From: Oligoflexia bacterium
GTDB taxonomy: Bacteria > Bdellovibrionota_G > JANQFH01
Direction: 5' to 3'
DNA: 64,000 bases
Assembly: GCA_028277945.1 (NCBI GenBank)
Contig: JANQFH010000003.1
Span: forward strand, 73,283 to 137,282
This document shows, one piece after another, positions 44,447 through 53,477 of the stretch. The translations under genes were made by a program, and so were the position numbers. Below the pieces are notes generated by a model. That model worked only from the letters and a program-made list of their open reading frames with translations, ran no database searches and was not told the DNA's origin. Every line of letters begins with the position of its first letter. The first letter of the stretch is position 1.

Positions 44447-46324
44447 CTAGGGGTCTCGTCGATCGGGATCGTTGGCATCGAGATCCACGTACTTGGTCCA
44501 GTGGCAACTAGAATAAACGGGATGAAAATTTTTTACCCAACGGTATGCGAGGCGGTAGACTGTACGCGCCAGTGAACCTATCATAGGCACATCTTCAAGA
44601 ATGATATTGCGCATGGCAATGAGTTTCTCGGTGCGCTCTGGACTATCCTGCATCGTAGCAATCTCTCTATAGAGACCATCATACTCTGGATTGTTATAGC
44701 TGAAATTGTTATTTCCAGGTGGTTTATTCTCACTATAAAAGATAGACAAATTGTTCTCGGGATCTGGATAGTCTGTCGACCACGCCATGGCAAACATCTG
44801 TGCTTTACCTTTTTGCACCTCATCTATAAATGTACCCCACATTGGCTCACGAGGCTTCAATTCTACATTGATTGTTCTGAGATGTTCCTGCAAGTTCTCC
44901 CTTACCTCTCTGCCACCACCCTCTGATGATATATAAAAGAGAATCGGCTCTAGACCCTCACCGTCAGGGTACCCCGCTTTCGCCAAAAGCTCTCTGGCAC
45001 GCACTAAGTCCTGGGGCCGATAAGTGGGCCACGCCTCTTCAACCTCTGGATTAGGATGGCCCGCAAGACCTGGAGGAATAGGCCCGTCGTAGATTGTCGC
45101 CATACCGTCGTAAAAGATACTATTACGATCCTCCCAATCTATGGCGTAGGCAATGGCCTGACGCAAATAGCGGTTACGTAGATCTTGCTTTTCATCCTCT
45201 GAGTGGCCCAAGATCGGATCCTGCATATTAAAGCCAAAATAGATCATATCCAAGAGAGGCTCGATATAGAGCTGTATGCCGGCACGCCTAGAATCCGCCT
45301 TAATCCACTGCGGCTTTACTTCCTTGGCTACTTTTTTCCGCTCCTTTCTCTTCTTGGGAGAACCTTTTAAGGTAGAAAAGACATCCTGATAATATTCTGG
45401 AGCTAAATTGATAATATCTAACTTTCCCGCTTTAAATTCGAGCCAACTGCTATTCGTTGCTTGGAAATAGTGTATCTCGACACCATCGAGTCTTGGCAGA
45501 CCCTGCTCGTGGTAGTTTGGATTGCGTTTAAAGAGATACCGACGTTTGTCAGTCTGCCAATCTGTTTCTGGGTCGGCGAGCATAAAAGGACCGGTACCCA
45601 CGGGATTGTGCTGAAAGGCTGTCCTGCCATAGTATTCCACTGCTTCACGTGGTACCACGGCCGTACGAGCCCTTGCCAACCACCAGAGAAAAGAGACGTC
45701 GTCTTGATTTAATACCACCTCGAATTCATACTTGTTCTTAAGCACCAACCCTTCTACCGGGACATCGTAGTTAAAGGGAGTTTCATCACGCTTGGCAATT
45801 TTCGTCTGCTCATCATGGTAAGCATCGAAACCAACGATCTTACCGGCAAAAACCGGCCAGTTAGAAGGGATCTTTTTGTCTTCACCCGGCTTTGCCATGC
45901 CACTCCAATCTGCCATGCGTTTCCAGGAGTAGAAGACATCTGCAGCAACAAGCTCCCTACCCTTACCATTGGTTTTACTGAAACAGCGGTTGTCGTGAAA
46001 GTAGACCCCCTGCTTAAGTTTAAACTTGTAGGTAACCTTGCCATCTTCATGAAGAACCTTCTCTGGCATGTTCTCTAATAAGAGAGGTTGCAGCTGCTGG
46101 GTTTTTTGCGCGTAGCGGAATTGCAGCAGCGGATCATACACTTGTCGTGAAACATAGGAGTCATAAAGATCACCTATAAAAGCTGGATCTGTAGTGGTTG
46201 GCTCACCAGCCACCTGAAATCTGAGGATTTTGTCCCTTGCGTCGACTGAGTCGACTACAGACATCAAACAAAGAGCACCAATAATGGGAAACAGGAAAAG
46301 TCTATACACGAACGATCTTCGCAT
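44447..46324 (-). CDS. ABC transporter substrate-binding protein, family 5, second paralog
   Basis: A signal peptide from MRRSFVYRLFLFPIIGALCL opens a 625-aa peptide-binding type protein. It shares with the protein at 23779 the segments FYSWKRMA, TGPFM, PIPPG, GNN-F-YN and VPMIGSL, and the ending Y-D-D-D-P. No permease or ATPase genes are adjacent. It is transcribed away from a LysR-type gene 160 nt upstream that may control it. A GTG/upstream start at 46363 is possible but would put 13 residues before the signal. Lys/Arg-rich insertion at KGSPKKRKERKK. Confidence 0.88.
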   Translation of the reverse strand: MRRSFVYRLFLFPIIGALCLMSVVDSVDARDKILRFQVAGEPTTTDPAFIGDLYDSYVSRQVYDPLLQFRYAQKTQQLQPLLLENMPEKVLHEDGKVTYKFKLKQGVYFHDNRCFSKTNGKGRELVAADVFYSWKRMADWSGMAKPGEDKKIPSNWPVFAGKIVGFDAYHDEQTKIAKRDETPFNYDVPVEGLVLKNKYEFEVVLNQDDVSFLWWLARARTAVVPREAVEYYGRTAFQHNPVGTGPFMLADPETDWQTDKRRYLFKRNPNYHEQGLPRLDGVEIHYFQATNSSWLEFKAGKLDIINLAPEYYQDVFSTLKGSPKKRKERKKVAKEVKPQWIKADSRRAGIQLYIEPLLDMIYFGFNMQDPILGHSEDEKQDLRNRYLRQAIAYAIDWEDRNSIFYDGMATIYDGPIPPGLAGHPNPEVEEAWPTYRPQDLVRARELLAKAGYPDGEGLEPILFYISSEGGGREVRENLQEHLRTINVELKPREPMWGTFIDEVQKGKAQMFAMAWSTDYPDPENNLSIFYSENKPPGNNNFSYNNPEYDGLYREIATMQDSPERTEKLIAMRNIILEDVPMIGSLARTVYRLAYRWVKNFHPVYSSCHWTKYVDLDANDPDRRDP

Positions 46325-46447
46325 AACGTACACCCAGTCTTTCTCAACAGCGGTTAATGACACACTGCGATGGCTATGTCAAATTAGACGTTACGTGCAC
46401 TGTTTCAAGAAGGAGGAATTATTTATTATTTTTTATAATTAATAAAT

Positions 46448-46476
46448 TTTACTTATAGTTTATTTCTATATATAGT
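46448..46476 (+). promoter_or_regulatory. Promoter of the LysR gene, likely leaderless
   Basis: TTTACT (46448-46453), 17-nt spacer, TATAGT (46471-46476). The -10 ends 7 nt before the ATG at 46484, so +1 would coincide with the start codon; no ribosome site is visible. The region is extremely AT-rich compared with its surroundings. Confidence 0.45.
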
Positions 46477-46483
46477 AGATATC

Positions 46484-47377
46484 ATGGAAATTCAGAGACT
46501 TCGATGCTTCATGGCGGTCCAGGAAACGGGTAGTTTTAGTGCGGCTGCCAAGAGACTACGGTGTAGCCAACCCACGGTGAGCCAGCATATCAAGCTGCTT
46601 GAGGAGGAGCTTGATACCGAGCTGTTTGAGCGCATTGGCACGCGCCAGGTGCGCAGCACCCGCGCGGGCAAGCTGCTCATGGAGTTGGCCACACCGCTGC
46701 TAGGCGACTTTGAGAGGCTCGCCACGGCCTTTGCAGAGCGGCTGGCCACAGAGAGGGAACAAACAACCATCACCCTGGCTACTGATGCCACCAGCCTACG
46801 TTACCTACTCGTGCCAGCACTGCACAAGCTGCAACAGAGCTATCCTAGTGTAACCTGCAGAGTCGAGTTGCAGCCAGCAGAGCAGATCATCAGCCAACTC
46901 CTAAGTGGCGAGGCTGACATTGGCTTGAGTACCATCACAAAAGCTACTCCGGGCCTGCATCAACAACGTTTGGGACCTTACGCCCGAGTGCTGCTGACCG
47001 ACAGAGGCCATCCACTTGCCCTAGCCAAACAGCCAATAAGCCTAGCGACCATTGCCACCTATCCAGTCATCTTAACAGAGAGCCCTGACAACTTTGACCA
47101 AGTGGTCGTCGATGCCTTCGCCAAGGCGTCAGAGCCATTGCCGAAAAAAATTCTTTGCAACGATGTGGAAACCGCCAAAGCTTACGTGAAGATTGGTAGT
47201 GGCGTGGCTATTGTAAATAGCTACCACCTTGGCACTGAAGATCTATTGGAGCTATCTAGCGTCGATGTCAGCCATCTCTTTGGTCGTAGCGAAAAGACCT
47301 TGCTAACCAGAAAGGGTAGAAAACTGCACTTGGCAAGTAAGTATCTCATGCTGACGTTGACCCGTTCTCATTTATAA
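46484..47377 (+). CDS. LysR-family transcriptional regulator
   Basis: N-terminal winged helix (MEIQRLRCFMAVQETGSFSA, SQPTVSQHIKLLEEELDTEL) and a C-terminal periplasmic-binding-like effector domain (SYPSVTCRVELQPAEQIISQ, ADIGLSTI). 297 aa. The organisation resembles the CysB/NAC-type branch, but the effector cannot be named. Divergent from the binding-protein gene at 46324, the usual arrangement for a LysR target. Its stop overlaps the convergent HAD gene within a shared TTATAA. Confidence 0.92.
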   Translation: MEIQRLRCFMAVQETGSFSAAAKRLRCSQPTVSQHIKLLEEELDTELFERIGTRQVRSTRAGKLLMELATPLLGDFERLATAFAERLATEREQTTITLATDATSLRYLLVPALHKLQQSYPSVTCRVELQPAEQIISQLLSGEADIGLSTITKATPGLHQQRLGPYARVLLTDRGHPLALAKQPISLATIATYPVILTESPDNFDQVVVDAFAKASEPLPKKILCNDVETAKAYVKIGSGVAIVNSYHLGTEDLLELSSVDVSHLFGRSEKTLLTRKGRKLHLASKYLMLTLTRSHL

Positions 47378-48208
47378 ACCTTGCAAGCAGTGGCGTACGG
47401 CCTCGGTAAAGCCATGCGCATCATGGCTGGCAACCACATCAAAGTCTTGCTGCATCTCGGCGGGAGCATTGCCAACAACGTAACTTCTCCCTGCCCACTG
47501 GAGAAGATGCAGATCATTATAATCGTTACCCACGGCAAGCACCTTACTTGCAGGCAGCTGGTGCTGTTGCGCCAGCCACTTTGCCGCATCAGGTTTGGAA
47601 ACAGCTTTAGGAAAAATCTCCACCCAGACCGAGCGCTGATCCAGGGGTGAGGTCGTGCGGATGACATTAAACTCTGGCAGCAACGCATGCAGCCTCTCAA
47701 ATAAGAGAACGCCCTTAGCAGCCTCGGCAATAATGACAAACTGACTGGCGTTGCCAAAACCTGCAGGTGAGTCTCCGAGCTCAACGGCAAACTCGTGGTA
47801 GTGTTGCAATCGCCGACAAAAATCACTGCAGGCGTTCTCGGTTTGGTAGTAGGCAAAGCAGTGGTTGTCCGGTAGGGGTTGGTGCACCATAAAGTCACAG
47901 CGCATGCGGATAAGCGTTGTCATCAAGAGCTCAACTTGCTCGGCTTGCAAGCTCTGTTCAAATAGAAGTTTTTGTGCGGGCCACTTAAGGATGCCAATAC
48001 CAGAAGAGAAGATGAGATAGTCCATGGGAGAGTCCTCATCGAGCACGCGCCTCGCCGCAAAGCGCGAACGCCCGGTGGCAACCACTCGGATGATCTGCCG
48101 ATTGCCAAGTTCTTCCAAGGTCTGTCGGTTGATAGCACTCAAGCGATTTTGCGAGTCCAGTAGCGTGCCATCAAGATCGGTAATCACCATCTGCAGATTT
48201 GTCGACAT
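47372..48208 (-). CDS. HAD-family phosphatase (Cof/IIB type)
   Basis: Motif I DLDGTLLDS, motif II-like VVATGRSRF, motif III Lys in FPKAVSKPDAA and motif IV VGNDYNDLHLL, with the large C2B cap of sugar-phosphate phosphatases. 278 aa. The substrate is not predictable. The conserved Asn-Gly region after motif I is FSSGIG here rather than the usual NGA. It follows the NlpC gene by 9 nt on the same strand. Confidence 0.88.
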   Translation of the reverse strand: MSTNLQMVITDLDGTLLDSQNRLSAINRQTLEELGNRQIIRVVATGRSRFAARRVLDEDSPMDYLIFSSGIGILKWPAQKLLFEQSLQAEQVELLMTTLIRMRCDFMVHQPLPDNHCFAYYQTENACSDFCRRLQHYHEFAVELGDSPAGFGNASQFVIIAEAAKGVLLFERLHALLPEFNVIRTTSPLDQRSVWVEIFPKAVSKPDAAKWLAQQHQLPASKVLAVGNDYNDLHLLQWAGRSYVVGNAPAEMQQDFDVVASHDAHGFTEAVRHCLQGL

Positions 48209-48217
48209 GGGAATAGG

Positions 48218-48817
48218 CTACTGATTAATCAGCTCATTAAGAATGATGCTCTCAACAGTGATGGCGTCGTGATTCAGGGCTACCTGGGTTCGTTGGTCTT
48301 GGGAAGAGTCTCGTGCAAAGTCTTCTAAACTGCCGCTCTGTAAAAAGCGGCGATAGCCGGCAAAGTGTTTTCTGAAATAACGTTGTGACAACGACGCTTC
48401 GACGACTTCGCCAGACTCAACGCTGGCGTGCACCATGTAACCATCACCAACATAGATGCCAACATGCGATACACCTCGACCACGCGTGTTCTTAAAAAAC
48501 ACGAGATCGCCTGGAAGCGGACTGTTAACCCAGCTGCCCTGTGGATCCCCAGCTTGCGCTTTGGTGGTGCGGGGCAGCTCCAAGCCAGCAATGCGGTAAA
48601 CCTTTTGCGTAAAGGCGGAACAGTCCAAACCGCGGGGGGTGGTGCCGCCGTAACGGTAAGGCACCTTGGTAAAGGCAATAGCCGCCCGTACCAACACCTG
48701 GCGTAGGTCGTTGGCACCATCTTGTGCAAGCAGCGAGTGAGAATAAAAACCGCAAAATAGTACGGTAAATATATAGAGGATAAAGGTTACTTGCGTTGCA
48801 AGCCTTTGCTCTCTCAC
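48218..48817 (-). CDS. NlpC/P60 cell-wall peptidase, exported
   Basis: The catalytic Cys is in RGLDCSAFTQKVY, the first His in VSHVGIYVGDG and the third residue His in GYMVHAS. A signal peptide (about 1-31, ending LLAQDG) is obtained if translation begins at GTG 48817; the longer frame from 48874 would add 19 hydrophilic residues and overlap the previous gene by 41 nt. Cuts gamma-D-Glu-diaminopimelate bonds in peptidoglycan. Confidence 0.85.
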   Translation of the reverse strand: MREQRLATQVTFILYIFTVLFCGFYSHSLLAQDGANDLRQVLVRAAIAFTKVPYRYGGTTPRGLDCSAFTQKVYRIAGLELPRTTKAQAGDPQGSWVNSPLPGDLVFFKNTRGRGVSHVGIYVGDGYMVHASVESGEVVEASLSQRYFRKHFAGYRRFLQSGSLEDFARDSSQDQRTQVALNHDAITVESIILNELINQ

Positions 48818-48833
48818 ACTTGATCTCTCTTTT

Positions 48834-49451
48834 TTATGGTTTGCTGCCTTGGCGCTCCTTAATACGGCAGCCAATAAATTTCCTCTCTGGCTTGTCTATG
48901 GTTTTATTCGCTAAGAGCGCCTCAAGCGCATCCCTGAGATAGTGCTCTTTCACCTCGTCCGCATGCCTGCTGTTGTCATCAATGGCGCCATGGTAGAAGA
49001 GCTTGCCAGCGGCATCAAAGAGAAAGACCTCTGGGGTACGGGTAGCGCCAAAGGCACGTGCCACATCGGAGGTGGCATCCACCACGTAAGGAAAGCGAAA
49101 GCCGCGCTCTTTGGCCCGCTGCTGCATCTCGGCAAAGCTATCCTCGGCAAAGACCGCCGGATCATTCGAGTTGATGGCCACCACACCAACGCCCTTGCTC
49201 TGATAGCTATTGCCAATTGAGGCAATACGCTCCTCCCACGCTTTAACGTAAGGACAGTGATTGCAGGAAAACAGCACCAGTGTGCCCTTTTTACCACGGA
49301 TATCGCCGAGGCTGAGCATACGGCCATCGACGTTTTTCATCTTGATGGCGCTGACCGCTGCAGGAATGGCTTCACGAATGCTCATGGCATAGAGAGTGTC
49401 TACCATGAAACAGGCAAGCAAGAGCAGTAGCAAAAAACGACGAACTAACAT
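48834..49451 (-). CDS. Periplasmic thioredoxin-like (AhpC/TSA-type) protein
   Basis: Signal peptide 1-22 (RRFLLLLLLACFMVDTLYA). Thioredoxin fold with the CxxC active site in LFSCNHCPYVKAWEERI and the cis-Pro region TRTPEVFLFD. The two-Cys centre in SCNHC and the size (205 aa) match the redoxin family of periplasmic proteins related to peroxiredoxins. It stands between a hydrolase-thioredoxin fusion and the NlpC gene; DsbD at 267 could supply electrons. Confidence 0.85.
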   Translation of the reverse strand: MLVRRFLLLLLLACFMVDTLYAMSIREAIPAAVSAIKMKNVDGRMLSLGDIRGKKGTLVLFSCNHCPYVKAWEERIASIGNSYQSKGVGVVAINSNDPAVFAEDSFAEMQQRAKERGFRFPYVVDATSDVARAFGATRTPEVFLFDAAGKLFYHGAIDDNSRHADEVKEHYLRDALEALLANKTIDKPERKFIGCRIKERQGSKP

Positions 49452-49472
49452 CTTTAATCTCCCTCTACAGAG

Positions 49473-50753
49473 TTACGATTGCCTTTTGTCAGGCAGAACC
49501 TCTTTTATACGACTTTCCAAGAGCTCGGCGCTAGCCTCACCCTCCCAAAAATAACGCAGCTTCCCCTCAGGGTCAAAAATAAAGGTGGCTGGTAGTGCAC
49601 CTGTCCAGCGGCTCTCCAAGCTGTTGATAAAGGTCTCGTCCTTCTCATGCTTGTTGTAGGTAAGAAAGCTCACCCCCAACTCGGCAAGAAAACGTTGCGC
49701 ATCTGGCAAGTCTGCTGCGGCATCGGCAGAGATTAACAACAGCTTAAGACCACGCTTGCCATACTCTTGATGCAGCTTAAGCAAGAGAGGCATCTCCTCT
49801 CGACAGGGAATGCACCAAGTTGCCCAAACGTTGAGCAACACCGCATCTCCTTGGTGTTTACCGATGAGCTCCTGTAGCTGGGCAGCCGTGATGGGTTCAA
49901 TAGTGGGTTGTTCGCTAGTTGCCTTCGTCTCCTTAAGAAAGAACTCCAACAGCTTGTTGCGGTAAGCAGCACCCCCCACAAGGTAGGTGTCGTTATGACG
50001 GGCGTTCTCTATGAGGTAGAGCTCCTTGGGTTTGTTGGCAGCTTTGTGGAGTTGCGTGGCCATCTCTGGGGGGACGATTTCATCTTTAGTCGCTTGCACA
50101 AAGAGAACCGGCACCCTTACTCTTTTGAGCTTCTCTATGGACTCAAAACCCCTGGAGACCACAACACTCGGAATCCACGAGTAAAAGATGCGGGCCATGT
50201 CACGCAGTGAAGTAAAGGTGTTCTCCACGACAACGCCACCTACTGGCTGCTTGCTGGCAAGATCGATGGCAACCGCACCGCCGATAGACTCGCCAAACAG
50301 CAAGATATCCTCTGCATTCAGCTTGGCTTGTTCACGCAAATATCGGTAAGCAGCCGCCGCATCTTTGTAAAGACCCCTCTCCGAGGGCTTGCCCTCACTC
50401 TGGCCATAGCCACGGTAGTCGAGCAGAAAGAAACGCAGCTCTACCTTGCCAAGACTTTGAATGCGATGCAGACGGTGGCTGATATTACCGGCATTGCCAT
50501 GCAGAAAGAGCACGCTCTTTTGGTGTTGCGGCTCGCCAATCCACCAGGCGTGTAACTTCACGCCATCTTCTGTGCGCAGCCAAACGTCTTCATAGGGCAA
50601 GCCCATCATTTGCGGCTCGCCGTAGTACTCTTTCTCAGGAAAGTAGATCATCTCATCTTCCATCAACTTCAAATAGCCGATATAACCGATAGCTGCAACG
50701 ACCAGAATGACGACGCCACGCCATAAAATGTAGCCGACTTTTCTTACACTCAT
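49473..50753 (-). CDS. Fusion of alpha/beta hydrolase and TlpA-like thioredoxin
   Basis: A 426-aa membrane-anchored protein: one N-terminal helix (RGVVILVVAAIGYIGYLKL), then a BEM46-like alpha/beta hydrolase (about 55-260: nucleophile LLFGESIGGAVA, oxyanion region LHGNAGN, acid in QATKDEIVP, His in IENARHND). Residues 285-426 are a TlpA/ResA-type thioredoxin domain with WATWCIPCREE and GALPATFIFD. Both active sites are complete. The joint is in one reading frame without a stop. Fusion of a serine hydrolase to a disulfide reductase is unusual. ATG 50753 is chosen over 50804. Confidence 0.88.
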   Translation of the reverse strand: MSVRKVGYILWRGVVILVVAAIGYIGYLKLMEDEMIYFPEKEYYGEPQMMGLPYEDVWLRTEDGVKLHAWWIGEPQHQKSVLFLHGNAGNISHRLHRIQSLGKVELRFFLLDYRGYGQSEGKPSERGLYKDAAAAYRYLREQAKLNAEDILLFGESIGGAVAIDLASKQPVGGVVVENTFTSLRDMARIFYSWIPSVVVSRGFESIEKLKRVRVPVLFVQATKDEIVPPEMATQLHKAANKPKELYLIENARHNDTYLVGGAAYRNKLLEFFLKETKATSEQPTIEPITAAQLQELIGKHQGDAVLLNVWATWCIPCREEMPLLLKLHQEYGKRGLKLLLISADAAADLPDAQRFLAELGVSFLTYNKHEKDETFINSLESRWTGALPATFIFDPEGKLRYFWEGEASAELLESRIKEVLPDKRQS

Positions 50754-50777
50754 GGTAGAATTTTCTTGGAGGCTTCC

Positions 50778-51779
50778 ATGCAGGCCATGCTCCTTGAAAA
50801 CCACGCCCCGATTGAAAGCTCACCCCTTAAGCTAAAACAACTCCCTACCCCGCAACCTGGCTCAAAGCAAGTCCGCATCAAAATCCACTGCTGTGCCATC
50901 TGCCGCACCGATCTGCATGTGATCGAAGGCGATCTACCCCAAGCCCAGCTTCCCATCATACCGGGACATCAGATTGTCGGGCGTGTCGATGCCGTGGGCG
51001 AGGGGTGCAACAGACTAAAGCTGGGGGAGCGGGTAGGAGTGGCGTGGCTACGCTACACCTGTGGCCGATGCCAATACTGCCACACAAAACGAGAAAACCT
51101 CTGCGAACAGGCGCGCTTTACCGGCTACCATGAACCAGGTGGTTACGCTGAGCACACAACCGTTGATGAGGCCTTTGTCTATCGCATTCCTGAGTCTTTC
51201 TCGGATGTGGCGGCAACCCCACTTCTCTGTGCTGGTATTATCGGCTACCGTGCCCTCGCTCGCTCTCAACTGCCACTGCAGGGAAAGCTTGCCATCTTTG
51301 GCTTTGGTTCTTCCGCGCATATGGTTATCCAGCTGGCAAAGCATCGTGGCTGTGAAGTGTATGTGATCACGCGCGGTGAGAGCCACCGTCAGTTGGCCGA
51401 AAAAATGGGTGCAACCTGGGTGGGTGCCAATACCGAAGACTTTCCTACTAAAGTCCACAGTGCCATAATCTTTGCTCCTGCAGGCGAGCTCATCCCCACC
51501 GCCCTTGCCATTCTCGATAAAGGCGGTACGCTGGCGGTAGCGGGTATCCATATGACGAGCATTCCTCCCCTTGACTACACCCGGCATCTCTTTTATGAGC
51601 GCGATCTGCGCTCGGTGACCGCCAACACCCGAGACGATGGTATGGCGCTATTTGAGGCGGCAGCGGCCATACCCATACGAGCCCAGACCACCACTTACAA
51701 ACTGGCTGAGGCCAACCAAGCGCTGCAAGACCTTAAAGCCGATCGCATCAACGGCACCGGAGTGTTGCAGGTATGTTAA
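50778..51779 (+). CDS. Zinc-dependent alcohol dehydrogenase family protein
   Basis: MDR fold, 333 aa. Catalytic zinc ligands: Cys in HCCAICRTDLH and His in IIPGHQIVGRV. Structural zinc: CGRCQYCHTKRENLC. The Rossmann segment is KLAIFGFGSSAHMVIQLAK with a Gly-poor start. ATG 50778 follows GGAGG by 5 nt and is preferred to TTG 50766. It is closest to the bacterial AdhA-type group. Overlaps the next gene by 7 nt. Confidence 0.9.
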   Translation: MQAMLLENHAPIESSPLKLKQLPTPQPGSKQVRIKIHCCAICRTDLHVIEGDLPQAQLPIIPGHQIVGRVDAVGEGCNRLKLGERVGVAWLRYTCGRCQYCHTKRENLCEQARFTGYHEPGGYAEHTTVDEAFVYRIPESFSDVAATPLLCAGIIGYRALARSQLPLQGKLAIFGFGSSAHMVIQLAKHRGCEVYVITRGESHRQLAEKMGATWVGANTEDFPTKVHSAIIFAPAGELIPTALAILDKGGTLAVAGIHMTSIPPLDYTRHLFYERDLRSVTANTRDDGMALFEAAAAIPIRAQTTTYKLAEANQALQDLKADRINGTGVLQVC

Positions 51780-52897
51780 AACGGCTTTGCACTCTCTTTC
51801 TTTTGGTTGCTGGCAGCTTTTCGGCAACAACCCCACTCTTTGCTGACCAACCAACCAATTTCAGAAAAGAGAATAGCAACGTCATCCTAATCATTTTAGA
51901 TGGTGTCCGTTGGCAAGAGGTGTTTACTGACCCGCCAGCCTCAGATCTTATGACTGCAAAGACTTTCAATCTGTTTAATTTGAAATTTCGCTTTCCGAGT
52001 ATTCTCTTTGGCGATCCGCGCGTCGGGCCAACTGTTGAAACCGCCACGCACAATACCCAGAGCTTGCCCGCTCTGCAGAGCATCATGACCGGTAAACAAA
52101 GCCCTTGTGAATCCAACGACTGTGGACGGGTCAAAGAGAAAACCCTGTTGGAGAAATTGGCTAAGGAACTACCCCTAAAAACGGCCGAGGATAAGGAATA
52201 TGGGGTAGCTACCATCTCCTCCTGGGAAAAAACAGCACTTGCTGTAAATAGTGAAGAGGGTGGAACCTTTGTAAACGCTGGCGACGTACCTTTTCCGGAA
52301 TTATTCGAAGAAGGCGAGGTCGACCCTTATGACGAGATATCGGATAGCAATGAAGATCTCGCATTGATTTTGGAAAATTATGGCCTACGCCGTGATGAAT
52401 TGACAAAGGAGTATGCCTTTCGCTTTGTGCAAAGACATCGCCCGCGCTTTTTGCTGCTCCATCTACTTAATGCAGACAACGCTGGTCATTTACAATTATT
52501 TGGACATTATCATCCTGAGAAAGCAGAACAAGAATACGTCGCCGCGTTGCAAGATTATCATGAATGGTTGCAAGAGCTCTTAAATCTCCTCGGCAGTATA
52601 AAGGAGTATGGTCAAAACACGACAGTCATAGTTTTTACAGATCATGGACGGGGAGCGGAACAACTTTGGTTTCTTCATAACGTACCAGCGGCGCGTAAGG
52701 TTTGGATCTTTGCTACTGGGCCTTATGTGGACGATGACGCTGTTATTCCGTTAGACAAAAGACTTTCACATCTCGATGTTTATCCAACTATCATAAGCCT
52801 CTTTGGTCTAACACCAGAAACTTGTGAAGGTTGTGGCCGCGTCATCGAAGCCATTGCCGGTCCTTTGGAAAAAGCCGCGGATATTTCTGGATTTTAA
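51773..52897 (+). CDS. Exported alkaline phosphatase-superfamily protein
   Basis: Signal peptide (MLKRLCTLFLLVAGSFSATT, cleaved near LFA before DQPT), then a metal-dependent hydrolase fold: ILIILDGVRWQEVF (first metal Asp), the presumed nucleophile region SLPALQSIMTGKQ, LLLHLLNADNAGH and VFTDHGRGAEQ (second metal set), HLDVYPTIISLFG (His/Asp). 374 aa. The substrate could be a phosphate or sulfate ester. Genes overlap by 7 nt with the dehydrogenase, so they are co-transcribed. Confidence 0.82.
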   Translation: MLKRLCTLFLLVAGSFSATTPLFADQPTNFRKENSNVILIILDGVRWQEVFTDPPASDLMTAKTFNLFNLKFRFPSILFGDPRVGPTVETATHNTQSLPALQSIMTGKQSPCESNDCGRVKEKTLLEKLAKELPLKTAEDKEYGVATISSWEKTALAVNSEEGGTFVNAGDVPFPELFEEGEVDPYDEISDSNEDLALILENYGLRRDELTKEYAFRFVQRHRPRFLLLHLLNADNAGHLQLFGHYHPEKAEQEYVAALQDYHEWLQELLNLLGSIKEYGQNTTVIVFTDHGRGAEQLWFLHNVPAARKVWIFATGPYVDDDAVIPLDKRLSHLDVYPTIISLFGLTPETCEGCGRVIEAIAGPLEKAADISGF

Positions 52898-53367
52898 AAC
52901 AGTTGCAGCTGACGGGTAATCGATGGCAGCTCACGCGGTTGGCATGGAAGGGCTCTGCTCTGTAAGAGTGGTTTTTGCCCACGCTCTGGCCGGTAGATCC
53001 CCTGCTCGCGGGCCCAGGCGAGTATCGCAAAGTAAAACCGCTTAAAATCATCGCCATGATCAAAGTACTTCAGATGGGCAAGCTCATGGCATAGGGTGTT
53101 TACTAAACTAGAATAGCGCAGCAGCTTACCGCTACGAGCGTGGCGCAGGCGAATACGGATGGTACCATCATCATAACAGATGCCGTAGTGTCCGGTAGCA
53201 CCATCTCTCTCTGCTCGTAGCTCGCGGTAACGTAGCTTAAAGTGTGTAGCAATCCGTTTGGCATCCACACGCAGCTGATCCATGACCTCTAAACTCTCGC
53301 TGCGCTTGCTCTTGGTTACGTTCTTTAAAGCAAGCTGGTTGGGGGTGCGAACTGCCATGGCATCCAT
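52894..53367 (-). CDS. SprT/YgjP-like zinc metallopeptidase
   Basis: The zinc motif HELAH in LVNTLCHELAHLKYFDHGDDF, with a third ligand likely His in FDHGD or Asp. Strand- and helix-rich N-terminus (HYGICYDDGTIRIRLRHA) resembles the YgjP/WLM group. The stop overlaps the convergent phosphatase gene by 4 nt. The start is taken at ATG 53367 (MDAMAVRTPNQL); the open frame extends to 53409 with a weak start. Confidence 0.75.
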   Translation of the reverse strand: MDAMAVRTPNQLALKNVTKSKRSESLEVMDQLRVDAKRIATHFKLRYRELRAERDGATGHYGICYDDGTIRIRLRHARSGKLLRYSSLVNTLCHELAHLKYFDHGDDFKRFYFAILAWAREQGIYRPERGQKPLLQSRALPCQPRELPSITRQLQLF

Positions 53368-53442
53368 TTTAACAGAACGTCGCTTGTCGTCTACCGAGTA
53401 TGGCACCAAGTCGATGCAGACACTTTGAAACGCATAGCTACT

Positions 53443-53473
53443 TCCCTAGAAGGTACGGCCTTACTTTTAGGGA
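53443..53473. repeat. GGCC hairpin repeat, single copy 2
   Basis: TCCCTAGAAG (53443-53452), 11-nt loop GTACGGCCTTA, CTTTTAGGGA (53464-53473), 10 bp with one G-T pair. Its loop equals one half of the palindrome at 34095. It lies between two minus-strand genes. Confidence 0.85.
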
Positions 53474-53477
53474 TCAT

